This document shows, in pieces, positions 45,628 through 56,400 of a stretch of 64,000 nt of DNA. The first letter of the stretch is position 1, and every line of letters begins with the position of its first letter. Position numbers and translations under genes: made by a program. Below the pieces are notes generated by a model. That model did no database searches. It saw only the letters and a list, made by a program, of their open reading frames with translations, and had not been told where the DNA came from. The DNA is from Sophora flavescens (taxonomy: Eukaryota > Streptophyta > Magnoliopsida > Fabales > Fabaceae): contig CM061065.1 in NCBI GenBank assembly GCA_030762895.1, forward strand, positions 78,935,607 through 78,999,606, written 5' to 3'.

Positions 45628-48050
45628 TCAATGTAGATAAGGGATTGAAGACATGATATCTAATGGTGTGGTGTTCGTTTCATCAAGAGGTGCCTACACA
45701 TAAAAACACAAACTAATCAACATCTCACTATCAAAAAAGTAAGGATAACACTTTTTTCAAATAGATAGATGACATTACCATAAAAAATGTCGTGAAACTA
45801 AATTGATCATCTTGTCTTTGAGTAGACTCATAACTTGGAGGTGCCGAACAAGATACTTCACAATGCTGATGATTTCTTAATTCTTTATCCTAAAATAACT
45901 ATGTAAATTTAAAACAAATGATAGTACAAGTAGTTAGTACAAGTGATACTCATTGAGGAATATACCTGAGATGGTTGACCACGTGGTTGTCCTCTTGGTG
46001 AAGGTCCTTTTCTCCTACTGTTTTGACACTCAACCCAACCCTTCTGTCGCTTATGTCTCTGTATGCCAGGTCTATGCTTGAATCCCTTCGGTTGCATAAC
46101 ATCATTAATCACAGATGGGGGGTTATCATTGTTAGGACTATCATTGTTTCCGGCTTGTAAGCGAAGTTCCATTATTTGCTTACACATGACATCTACATTG
46201 TTTTCTACATGCTTGTGGTATTCTTCACAGGTCGACACCTCGGCTGCCAGTCTAATGAACTTAGAGACAAGCTGTCTAAATCTCCGTGTGCTAGCTAATT
46301 TTGGATCTCCTTCAACATCCTTTCCATTCACATCTTGCACAACGCCGCAACGGGCTTCTCTAGTCCACCTTCTTAAAATATACTTCTCGGGAATGACCTT
46401 AACATCATGTGCTTCAAACACTTTCAGTGCATGTGAACAAAGTATGCCAAATGTCTCAAACTTTCTACAACTACAAGATATTGAGGTTGTAGCACGATCA
46501 TATGATACTCTCCAGGATCCTTCATGGTTGACCATATTGATGACATACTGGCATAAAGAGTGAGACTCATTTCTCTCTGATATGCATGAAGCTAAGAACT
46601 TAAACTCATTCTGGAACAAATCAAATACAGTGTGTGTGTACACTTTTCCCATTTGTATTAGTATTGGTGACAACTCATATCTTAACATTGCAAGCTTATG
46701 TAAGGATGCATACTCACAAGTCAACTCGTTGTCTCTATTCTCCTCAACAACCCGTTCAAAGTGTTTGAAGAATTGGATAATATCCACATTCGGTCTCATA
46801 CAATACTTAAAGTGAGAATTCAGGCTTTCACTAAGTTGTGTGCTTCGCATCCCAAGTGTGAATGCTTCTTTCATGTAACACGAAGCCCATTTTTCTTTTA
46901 TAGCATAAACTGATTTAATCCAGTTATTTTCATGAACATTATACTCGTTGATCATCTTGGTCCAAGCCGTCTCAAAATCAGTCACGGTGTCAAAGTCATA
47001 CATGCATTTCTTGAAATCTCTTAAAAAGTAACTTCCGCCCTTCATCAAGTTTCCAAGATGTTTAATTCCATTCTGCGACAAGTGCCAGGTGCATAAACCA
47101 TGGCGAGTCTCAGGCATCACTTCATCAAGTGCCTTGGCCATTGCCCGATCTTGGTCAGTAAAGATAGTACGAGGTTTTTTGTTGTTGTGTGCTTGTAAGA
47201 ATGTCTCGAACAACCATTTAAATGATTCAACTGTTTCATCATACAATAACGCTGCACCAAAAATAACCGAACCCCTATAGTGATTGAAACCAGAAAACAG
47301 AGCAAGTGGTCTATTAGCACGGTTGGTACAATAAGTAGTATCCAATGAGACAACGTCACCAAAATACCCATAATCCAACACCATTTTTGCATCACACCAA
47401 AATACATTTGTGATTTGTTCTTCCATATCCATCTGGTATGCATGAAAGAATGACGGATTCTCTAATAATTGCCGCTGAAAATATTGCAAAAGACATCCAG
47501 CCTTGCCATACACCATACTTCTTTGCCTTCTTTCCATGAGGTAATTTCTTACATCCACCCGTGTATATCCAAGATTGGCTCTATGTCCTGCATGTGTGCT
47601 CATAAGTTGAAATGTTGACTTTTCCCTTAACCCAGAGTCTGCAGCCATATCAATCTCATATGCTTGCACTTCAGTTATCTTTCTGTGGGACGCAAGCATG
47701 TGTGTTGTCTCTGGAGGTTGTAGAGGGTGGTTATGGTCCTCTATAAATTCATGGATGACAAACTTCCCATTCCTTAATACAAGTGAAACATTTGCTTTGC
47801 AATCAGTTCTAGTCTCAGGCCTGTGTTTTTTAACAGAAGCATCTCTCTTGTCTTTCTGTCGTACTCCTTCCTTGCAACAAGTAAACCTACATGATGATAT
47901 AATACCGTCTTTTTTTCTCTTGTTCGAGTAACGTTTTCTAACTCCAAAGCCAACATGTACACTATATGCACGCCAAAATTCAAAAGCTGCCTCAGTATTA
48001 TCAAATTCCATACCAATCCTTGGCTTCCAATCAATATTTGAAGCTGTCAT
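45628..48050 (-). CDS. FAR1/MULE transposase of the 44975-48876 element
   Basis: A three-exon minus-strand model: 48050-45966, 45889-45779 and 45693-45628, with GT-AG introns all in phase 0, giving 753 residues. Splicing is my inference; without it the first exon reads through to 713 residues ending at 45909. Domains: FAR1 DNA-binding zinc region at about residues 20-112 (C54, C58, C84 and an EDHNH end at 104-108); MULE transposase core at about 230-335 with candidate catalytic D237 (SLDTTY), D299 (FTDQD) and E408 (LSESLNS), plus the C..H pair C320/H323 (LCTWH); SWIM zinc finger at about 526-540 (C526, C528, C538, H540). The C-terminus is basic and Gly/Pro-rich. The protein resembles FHY3/FAR1-related (FRS) transcription factors. 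Lying between TIRs with a TSD, it is better called a transposase than a host FRS gene. Expected role: nuclear binding and excision of the element ends. Confidence 0.92.
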
Positions 48051-48617
48051 GTTTGATCATAGAACCTAACAAGTGAAAATAGAGTTCATTGTGGAATGTG
48101 AAAGCATGGACATAAGCAAATGAAACAAATAAGCAAAGGCCATCTTCGAAAAGGCCATCAATGTTGAATATGCTATATGCTATATAATACACTTAACAAA
48201 CATCCATCTTCGAAAAGAGATGCACTGCACTGTATGGATGGTCAAAACCAACAACATTGATTCAGTTGAAAACAGAGAACCAAAGGCCAACAACATTGAT
48301 TCAGTTGAAAACAGAGAACCAAAGACCAACATGTTAACATAAACAAAACCATAAAACTAAGTCTAAGTTGATGGAATCAATGTGGGTTTTTAGTTAATGT
48401 TAAAGTCAGACAAAGAATCAAAGAAATACCACAAAAAGGGCTACTTTTTTAACTTAGAATGTGTTACCTTTTAAGGTGGCCGGAGCGGCGGCGATGGAGC
48501 ACGACGGCGGTGCAGCGGCAGCGATGGCGACGTCCGGCCGTGCTGTGGCAGCGTTCCGCCCTTCCTTCCCGTTACGCCGTTAGGGCCTCTGTTACGGGAA
48601 GAGGGGTTACGGGTTTC

Positions 48618-48876
48618 TTAAACTTTTTCATCTTTGGAGATTCGCCCCGCGAACCTTGGCTCGCCTCGCGAGTGTGGAAACCAGAAGCCAGCGCCCAGCG
48701 CTGGTGATGGAGCGCCCAGCGCTGGTGAAAAATGAAGCGTTTTCCATCTTTGTTTAAAAAAAAATATAAAAAAATTAAGACAAGTGTCAATTTCTGAGCC
48801 GTTGGATTGATCCGATGACTAATAATGCACAAAGTCACCTGACGTTGCGCGCCGCAACGTCAGGGAATTCGCTTAT
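48618..48876. repeat. MULE right TIR
   Basis: Reverse complement of 44975-45227 over about 255 bp. GC-rich sequence just inside (48475-48600) would be the 5' leader or promoter side of the transposase. Confidence 0.93.
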
Positions 48877-49234
48877 GAGAGAAGGAGGTAGGAAGATCCT
48901 TTTATGGGGTATAAAAATAAAACCCCAATTCTTAATGTAAATTTATTTATCCAATAATATATATTATTTATTACTACATAAAATCCAGTTATCAGGAATC
49001 ATGACTACCGCAGGTTTTTTTTATTTCTATTCTGACTTATCATAAAATAACTAGGAATTTCTATTGAGAAATGTTTTTCTAACACACTTTGATGACACGC
49101 ATACGCGATAATATACAGTGTCGTATTATAGTAGATCCTTCTTTTTTATTTATAAAAAATATTTAGTTTTTTTTAAAATTTGTTCTTTTTTTAAAAAATA
49201 TTTAGTTTTTTTTGAGAAATAATTTTTTCGATTA

Positions 49235-49610
49235 AGTATGTGCAAATATCTGGTTAATCAGGTGCAAATATCTGGTTAATTCAGTTCATTATCTGGTTAA
49301 TGGGTTTTTTGGTTAAGTATGTTCAAATATCTGGTTAATTTAGTTCATTATCTGGTTAATGAGTTTTTTTGAGAAATAAAATTTTTGGTGAAGAATATGC
49401 AAATATCTGGTTAATCAGGTACAAATATCTGGTTAATTCAGTTTATTATCTGGTTAATGGTTTTTTTGGTTAAGTATGTGCAAATGTCTGGTTAATCAGG
49501 TACAAATATCTGGTTAATTAAGTTCATTATCTGGTTAATGAGTTTTTTTGAGAAATAAAATTTTTGGTTAATTCTGTTCATTATCTGGTTAATGAGTTTT
49601 TTTGAGAAAT
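49235..49610. repeat. Minisatellite with core ATCTGGTTAAT
   Basis: ATCTGGTTAAT recurs about a dozen times within larger imperfect units of about 80 bp (CAAATATCTGGTTAATCAGG ... TTCATTATCTGGTTAATG ... GGTTAAGTATG). Confidence 0.92.
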
Positions 49611-49782
49611 AATTTTTTTATTTTTTTAAAAAAGTCAAAATTTGTAATTTTTTTTAAAAAAAAAGTCAAGTTTGTAAAAAAAAAAATTACAGTAACGCTA
49701 CGGTGCCGTATGTTATCCCGTATCGAGTCACAACACGACAACTGATTTCTATTGGACTCTGCTTGGTTCACTCGTTTAATAA

Positions 49783-49800
49783 CGCGCGCGCGCGCGCGCG

Positions 49801-49840
<40 letters not shown>
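49783..49840. repeat. Compound (CG)n(CA)n(TA)n microsatellite
   Basis: (CG)9 at 49783-49800, then (CA)8 to about 49816, then (TA)12 to 49840, all uninterrupted. Alternating purine-pyrimidine CG/CA is the classical Z-DNA-forming sequence; here it abuts a readily melting TA tract. Confidence 0.95.
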
Positions 49841-49844
<4 letters not shown>

Positions 49845-49881
49845 TTACTCCATGAAATATTGTTGCACAATTAAAGATGGA

Positions 49882-50060
49882 TTTAATTGGTATATATTGA
49901 TAGTGTAAAGATTTTTTTACATTATTAACCAACCAGAAATCATACATAATTTAAAAAAAACTTTGACTCTTATCCTAATTACTTAAAAGTCACACAAATC
50001 ATTATTTTTGATTGATTGATAGTATAAAAAGCTTTATACTGATATTGCATACCAATTAAA
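49882..50060. mobile_element. Short MITE with perfect 12-bp TIR
   Basis: TTTAATTGGTAT at the left and its exact complement ATACCAATTAAA at the right (50049-50060). Imperfect pairing continues inward (TGATAGTGTAAAG with CTTTATACTGATA-like sequence). About 179 bp, no coding capacity, no clear TSD. Confidence 0.6.
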
Positions 50061-51490
50061 CTCATTAAAGACAAGTGAACATTTTTTTTTGACGGGGACA
50101 AGCGAACATTTTAGATATGTAGTTAAACTTGTATGTGTATATATGATAATATTAACTATAGATATATGAATCAAAATAGTATGCACTGACGTGAGATTTA
50201 TTTTAAATACTAAGAGAAAGAAACATGAATAATATTAATTTGTCACGATATTATTTACCGTATAAAACTTATTGACACCGGCAGTTGTCCAATTTTGTTC
50301 GAATATCCTTATTTAATTAATTTTCTGAAAAGAAAAAAATATAAAAGATAGCAATTTTTTTTTAAAGAAATCTTTGTTTATGCTATTGGCCCAATTACAT
50401 TATTAAACATAAGCCAATCTATTTTTCTTTTTGTTACAAATCCAGTTAGAAAATAAACAAGAAATTCTCAATGTTAAAAAAGTGTTTTGTTCTCCTTGTT
50501 ATGCTCCACGCCAGTTCCCTCCCTGTTTTGTCTTCTTCATTTTTTTCAAAGAAAAGAAGGGACAATGGTACACTGTTCCCTGTTTTCTCTGCACCACCGT
50601 ATCACAATAGTGGAGAAAATGCTGCCTGGGCACTCTCTGAAGCATATCAGATTTTTTGTCATCTTCTTCTCTGAATAACCTTAAATTGGGTTCACATCAG
50701 AAGGAAAACAGGGGAACGTTTTTCTCATTAACACAACCATCCTTTCTGCGCAAAACCTTCACCACCAACAGCTATCTTCTAACTCCATCCACTCTCTATA
50801 ATATTAGCCTCACCTAATATCCTTCAAAACAACACATTTTACAGAGACATAACAGATCCTTCCCTTCATCTCCTACATCTTCCTCTTCATGTTACAGACC
50901 CAAAACACCAACTAAACAAAAATAAAAACCATCATCAACCATTAGCATTATCACCCATCTCATCATATCCAACATAGTCATCCTCAGACAACCCATCATC
51001 CCATATACTACCAGAACCGCCACCTCGGACCAGATCGGCCCTCCACTGTCCGACGGCCAGACACAGCGTCGCCGCCCGCCGTGAAGCTTCCTTCCTGCTC
51101 CGTCCGCCCTCCTCTCTCTCCCCCTCACGTTTTGGGTCTGTCTCCCTTTCCTTGTTTTACCTCTGTTATGTTTTTTTTTTTTGATCAGTTATCTAATGCT
51201 TCTTTTGTTTTTGACTTAGCTGATAAAGTTTGACCTCTTTTGTTGGTTTTGGGTTGTAAGTGTTGGCTAGATAGGCTAGATAGTTGGGCTCAAATAAAAA
51301 GGCTTTTTCTTAAAAAAAAGTTTTTTTTCCAATGTTAAATGTACAATATATCTTACTGAGACATTAATATTAAGGCATCTTACTCATATTGTATAGTGCT
51401 TATAGCATATAAATTTCTCTGCCTGATTGTTTAAGTCAATGGTATATCATCCATAATACACAGGGATATTTTCCTAGACTAGAAGTGAAG
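50061..51490. other. Intergenic sequence, no gene supported
   Basis: A 67-codon plus-strand frame at 50471-50674 begins with a hydrophobic, signal-peptide-like stretch (MLKKCFVLLVMLHASSLPVL) but has no recognised match or supporting features. The region 50740-51130 is C-rich like a UTR, without a credible coding frame. Confidence 0.35.
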
Positions 51491-51503
51491 GTGCTGTAAC
51501 AAG

Positions 51504-52042
51504 GGGTTGGGTTATGGTGTACCACCCATATTTTATACCACCCACTATATCATCCATGTGGCAAATTTTGGGCCAATCAAATTGTCACATAGGCTGGTCA
51601 AAATTTCAAAATTTCTAGTTGTATTATACTGTAGTCAAACTATATGAATACAATATATTATAGTATAATATATGTGCTTTTTGTATTTACAAATTTAACT
51701 CATATTAAAATAATATTTTTTTATTAAAAAAGCTGATTATATTACAAAATATTATTGACAACGAACATTATTTTAATTCATATTAAAATATTATTTTGCA
51801 ATATAATTAGTTTTTTTAATAAAAAAACATTATTTTAATATGGATTAAATTTGCGAATATAAAGAGTATATATACTATATACAATATATTGTATTCATAT
51901 ATTTGACTATAGTAGAAATACAACTAGAAAGTTTGAAATTTTGACCAAATCCATGTGCCAATTTGATTGGTCCAAAATTTGTCATATATGGGTGGTGTAG
52001 TGGGTGGTGTAAAATATGGGTGGTGCACCTTAGCCCAACCCC
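51504..52042. mobile_element. Fold-back MITE, about 540 bp
   Basis: Long TIRs of more than 100 bp: GGGTTGGGTTATGGTG.ACC at the left pairs with the right end, which read inward gives GGGGTTGGGCTAAGGTGCACC. Both arms continue with ACCACCCATATTTTA and CAAATTTTGG.CCAATCAAATT. The flanks TGTAACAAG (51495-51503) and TCTAACAAG (52043-52051) look like a 9-bp target duplication with one mismatch, which would suggest a Mutator type; an 8-bp reading is also possible. Confidence 0.8.
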
Positions 52043-52713
52043 TCTAACAAGTTCAAATTATAATTTTACTAACATTTTGAACTAGATCATAGAAGCTGTT
52101 CTTTTAATGAATTATCTAGTTTCAACATGGATATGGTTGGCCTTCAATTAGAGAAAGTGGAGTCGTCAATGTATATCTAAGTTGATATATATAGACATGA
52201 TGGGACAATAATACTAAAGAAAATGACAATAAATAGAAACAAATTTTTTGTTACAATGAGATGATATGGTCAAAATAATACCTTTGCACTAAGTTGAATT
52301 ACGCAATTATTTCAGGGTAACCAATCACCCATCACACAATTATTTTAAAATTAAATCCTAGATATATTTGAATATAATTTATATTATATTAAATTATTAA
52401 TTACATATAAGTTTATTTCATATAATTTTATTTTATATATTAATTAATTTGTTCATATTTTGTTTTATACATTTGAATATAAGGACACTATCACTCGTGT
52501 CAAAAAGAAAAAGGACAGTATCACGTTCAAAGGCACCCTCCTTCGGCTGCACATGCAACAACACAGTACAGTACGTATATAGACACCTTAAAAAGCATAA
52601 AAAGTACTGTTCACGCAGAGGCAGACCAGTCCCTGCACTCCTACTCCTTCGCCGTTCTTATTTATTCCTTACTATTAGGTGGCCGTTCTTTAGTCCTTGC
52701 AATTAAGTGGGGG

Positions 52714-52831
52714 TACTCTCTTTTTCCTTATAAGAAAGATTGTTCGTTTTGAAAAAGAGCATTGTATCGTACTCTCTCTTTTCCATTTATAAGAAATATA
52801 TCATTGTTCGTTTTGAAAAAGAGCATTGTAT
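52714..52831. repeat. Tandem duplication upstream of the B3 gene
   Basis: Two copies of about 56-62 bp (TACTCTCT...TTTCC..TTATAAGAAA followed by TTGTTCGTTTTGAAAAAGAG). They lie about 630-740 bp upstream of the predicted B3 start codon, possibly in its promoter. Confidence 0.75.
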
Positions 52832-53021
52832 TTGCATGTGGCTTTGATTTTATATTATTTGGTGCTTCAGAGAGGTAAGCTCTCATCATCCTATTCGTTT
52901 ATTTATCCATATTTTTTTGCTATTCGTTTTTATGCTGCTATGTCTATTGTTTGTGACTTGTGAGATTGTGTGTTTGTTGAGTTGGTATGATTTATGAACA
53001 AGTTGTTTCTTCTGCTGTATG

Positions 53022-53120
53022 CATATATATAGTATTCCCCACCACAACATTCACTCACATCACACACAACACTTTCTTCACATCACTTAGCCACACACCC
53101 AAAACCATCAAATCACTCAT
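53022..53120 (+). promoter_or_regulatory. Candidate core promoter and leader of the B3 gene
   Basis: A TATA-like CATATATATAG at 53022-53032 is followed by a CA-rich, ATG-poor stretch typical of plant 5' UTRs (53045-53120). The predicted start codon is about 420 bp further on, so a leader intron or a different first exon is possible. A short upstream ORF starts at 53119. Confidence 0.35.
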
Positions 53121-53454
53121 GAACCATAACCATTAGAGCCTGTTTGTTTTAGATACTGATGGACGCAATTTGGCAAAAATTTCCGTTCAAACCTCCCTTT
53201 GCAGAAAGCAACAAATTTTTGAGCCCTTGTTCCTTCCATGACTCTATCCGTATCCAGTGTTGGTGTGTCCCAAGAACTGAACCTTTTTTTAAATCATTTT
53301 TCATTGCTTTCCCTGTTATGGAGCATAACAGTTTTTTTTTTCTTTTAATCAAATTTCTTTTGGCCATGTGGTTAAGCAGATTAAACCCGAATTTACTCGG
53401 GTTTGGTTGTGGATAAAAGGCCAAATTTTGCATTGCCATCTTCTCAAACTCTCA

Positions 53455-56400
53455 ATGGTTGAAACTAAGCATGTGAAGAAGAAAGCCCATGCAGGTCTTG
53501 ATATTGGTAAGCCTAAACATAGGGGTCGGTTTTCTTTCTTACATTTTTTTTTATTTAAAATTTCTCTTTTTTATCTCAATGTTGAAATATGGTTATCTTA
53601 TATATGTTTTCTGGTTTACGAACAATTTCTTAGCAAGTAGTAGCAGAGGTCTAAAGGGATGGAAGAATTTTAACTTTGAGGTAATAATAAAATGTTTTGT
53701 TTTATACAGTTCTGATTTTTATTGATTAATCATTGATATACATTGCTAATAAAAAAATGCTTCCTTTTGAAAAGGCCAAAGCTTTTCAAAGGAATCGTGA
53801 ATTCCTTCCAAATTTCAAGGTCACCATGCGGCCATCATATGTTAAAGAAAGGTGCATGGTAAGTTTTATTATTAGACACAAAAACAATGTCACATAGCTT
53901 TTTAGTAATTTCAAACATTCTTTCTCATCTTTTGCTCAAAACAAAAATTAATTCCCCTTCTGTACAAAAATCTTCCAAAAAATAAAATAAAAATGTCCAG
54001 GCAATACCAGCAGCATTTGCCAAAAGATATTTTCAAATGAAGGAAGCACCGGTTTCTCTCAAGTTATTGGGTGGGGAATCAACTTGGGAAGTCAAATACA
54101 AATGTTGGACTGCAAATGACAATAGTAAAAGAAATAAATACAAATTCCAAGATGGCTGGAATAGATTTGTACTAGAGAATCAGCTGAAAGTGGGTGATGA
54201 TTGCGATTTTGTTTTCACTAATAGCAAACCCATCAGATTCACTATTGATATTTACCGAGCTGCTGAGAATCCAAGTTACTCAAGATCAAAAGGTATATAT
54301 ATAAAATTTTATCAGGTATTTAACCTATAAGTCTGACACATTTTTCCTCAGGCATTTTTTATTTATTATTGAGCTAACATATGGTACTAGACAATGGTGC
54401 CATGATACGCCCATAATGGATATTGTTATGTTACTTTTGATAATGATAACTGTCCCCTTATACGGAGATGCATGATTTTTATTCTTTTTATAAGTCAAAA
54501 GTATATTGATGATTGATAATAGGGTACAACGGGTATCCCTACCCATATAAAAAGATAAACCAAGAAAAAAGAGAGAATCACTATATAGAGATGCATGATT
54601 GTTACTAATGTTGTAGTTAATTAAAGAGAAATTATTTTTGTACACAAATTGGGGACATCTTATGGTGTCCCCTTTGTTTTTTGAATGTATTTTGAAGAAG
54701 CGTGTATACAAAACAGATAAAAAATAAGTGAAAGATAGAGATAAATATATACGATGTCATATACGGTGTTCGAAATTTGTGTTCAAATATCATAACTCTT
54801 TTAATTAAGAGTTATGATATTTGGACACAAATTTTAGACACCGTATATGACATCGTATATTTTATCTCTATCTGTCATATATTTATCTATATGACATAGT
54901 TTTTTATAGCATATATTAAATTACTAATCTTTGAAACTAAGTATTAAATTGTTCTTGAAAGAACAAATGAAAACGTCTTGACGCGATTGTGGCTGCTACC
55001 GAGCAGTCCAAAAATAATGATGCAATTTCAGAATATGGAGAATGATGCTTTTTTGTACCAATGTTTTACAATTCATTTAATAAATGATAAATATATGAAT
55101 TGTGCTCACATAGGGAGGCAGAGAAGCAGGCTGAACAAAAAAAGTACTATATTTTTTATGCTTGTCCGTAAATTTTTATACTTTTGGTTAGTCACCTAGA
55201 ATTCGTTAAGGAATAAGGGCAAATGGGTATATGAATGTTTGTGGATATGTTAGAACTGGTCAGATTGAATGGGAAAAATGTGAAATATTATTGTCTTGAG
55301 AATTATATTGTTATAGTACTTGCTTTGTTTAATCCTTTGAGTAATTAATTGTTATGACTTTGTGAGGTTTTCCTTGTACAAACCTAATTTGTGCTTCATC
55401 CTGGAATGAGTTAAGCACTTGAAGTTGTAAAGAGTTCAGGGCAATATAGCATGTACGTATGCCATTGTAGTTTCTTTTCATAACAATTTTTCTTTTCTTT
55501 TTGTTTTCACTTCCTATTTTCATTTGCTTGCTATGTTTGAACTAGGTGATATTAAATTTTTCATGTTCGAGTACTTGGATATATTGATTTCCATGTGGGC
55601 GATCCTCCGAAATTTTAGTTGTCATTTGCTTTACACACATTTGTCAATATTACATGAACTTTTCTCTTAAAATAGGACAAAATGTGCTAATTTAGATAGG
55701 ATCAGCACCCAGAAAGTGAATGCAGTTGTATGAGGAAGATCAAGCGTATTACTCCCTCCGGTCCATTTCTATGGTAAACTTAGTCTTTTGTTTTTGGTCC
55801 AAAACATATGGGTCATTTGCAAATTCAAAATACATTTGATAAAATTTTTTTCCCATATATACCCTTATACTCGCTACTTAAATTCAACTACTATTCCCTA
55901 CTTAAATTCAACCATAAATACTAGTACTTGTTCCAAAACAAAAGTCATATGAATGCACCCTTTTTTTACCAATAAATATACACATTCTGAGTGCTTATTA
56001 AGGGCAAGTAGAATGTGGAGTAAACATGGTTAGAATGTGTAAATAATTAATAACATTATAAATAAAGGTAATTTGATATAAATATAAACAAATTAATGCT
56101 TTATTAAATTATCATAGAAATGGACCGTATGTAGTATCTTTTAACACCTTAATCTCCAACTTCCCTTGTCCATGTTAACTTTGCATTCTTTAATTTTCTT
56201 ACAGCGCAACCAGCAGATCTGCCAGTAGCTTGCAAACGATCCAATGAAGAGGTTGTTGACTCTGATAATGAGGAGAGTAATGAAGAGCCTCAACCGAAGA
56301 AAAAGAAAACTTGGAGGAGTAAAGCCACTCCATTTGTCAAAAGGAAAGATGATGCTACTCCTTATAAGGTATTGTTATTTTTATGATCTTATCATGGTAT

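Larger units (their letters stand above)
44975..48876 (-). mobile_element. Complete MULE (Mutator-like) transposon, TSD GAGAGAAGG
   Basis: A 3902-bp element flanked by perfect 9-bp duplications GAGAGAAGG (44966-44974 and 48877-48885). Long TIRs of about 255 bp (44975-45227 and 48618-48876) include AAGCGAATTCCCT, TGCGGCGCGCAACGTCAG and GGATTGATCCGA-like blocks near the ends, and a GC-rich inner part (CCAGCGCTGGGCGC, CTCGCGAGGCGAGCC, GGTTCGCGGGGCGAA). The left end has an additional diverged copy of the inner TIR (45228-45335). The interior carries a minus-strand FAR1-type transposase whose frame is intact. A 9-bp TSD, long TIRs and the MULE domain define the superfamily. A full coding frame plus both TIRs makes this an autonomous candidate. 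Confidence 0.96.

Noticed and set aside
45628..48050. Calling the MULE transposase a host FAR1-related transcription factor gene
   Set aside because: The frame lies within matched TIRs and a perfect 9-bp TSD, so transposase is the better call; domestication is not indicated.
50471..50674. 67-codon plus-strand frame with signal-peptide-like start
   Set aside because: Hydrophobic starts occur by chance in AT-rich DNA; no cysteine pattern, promoter or homologue supports a secreted peptide.
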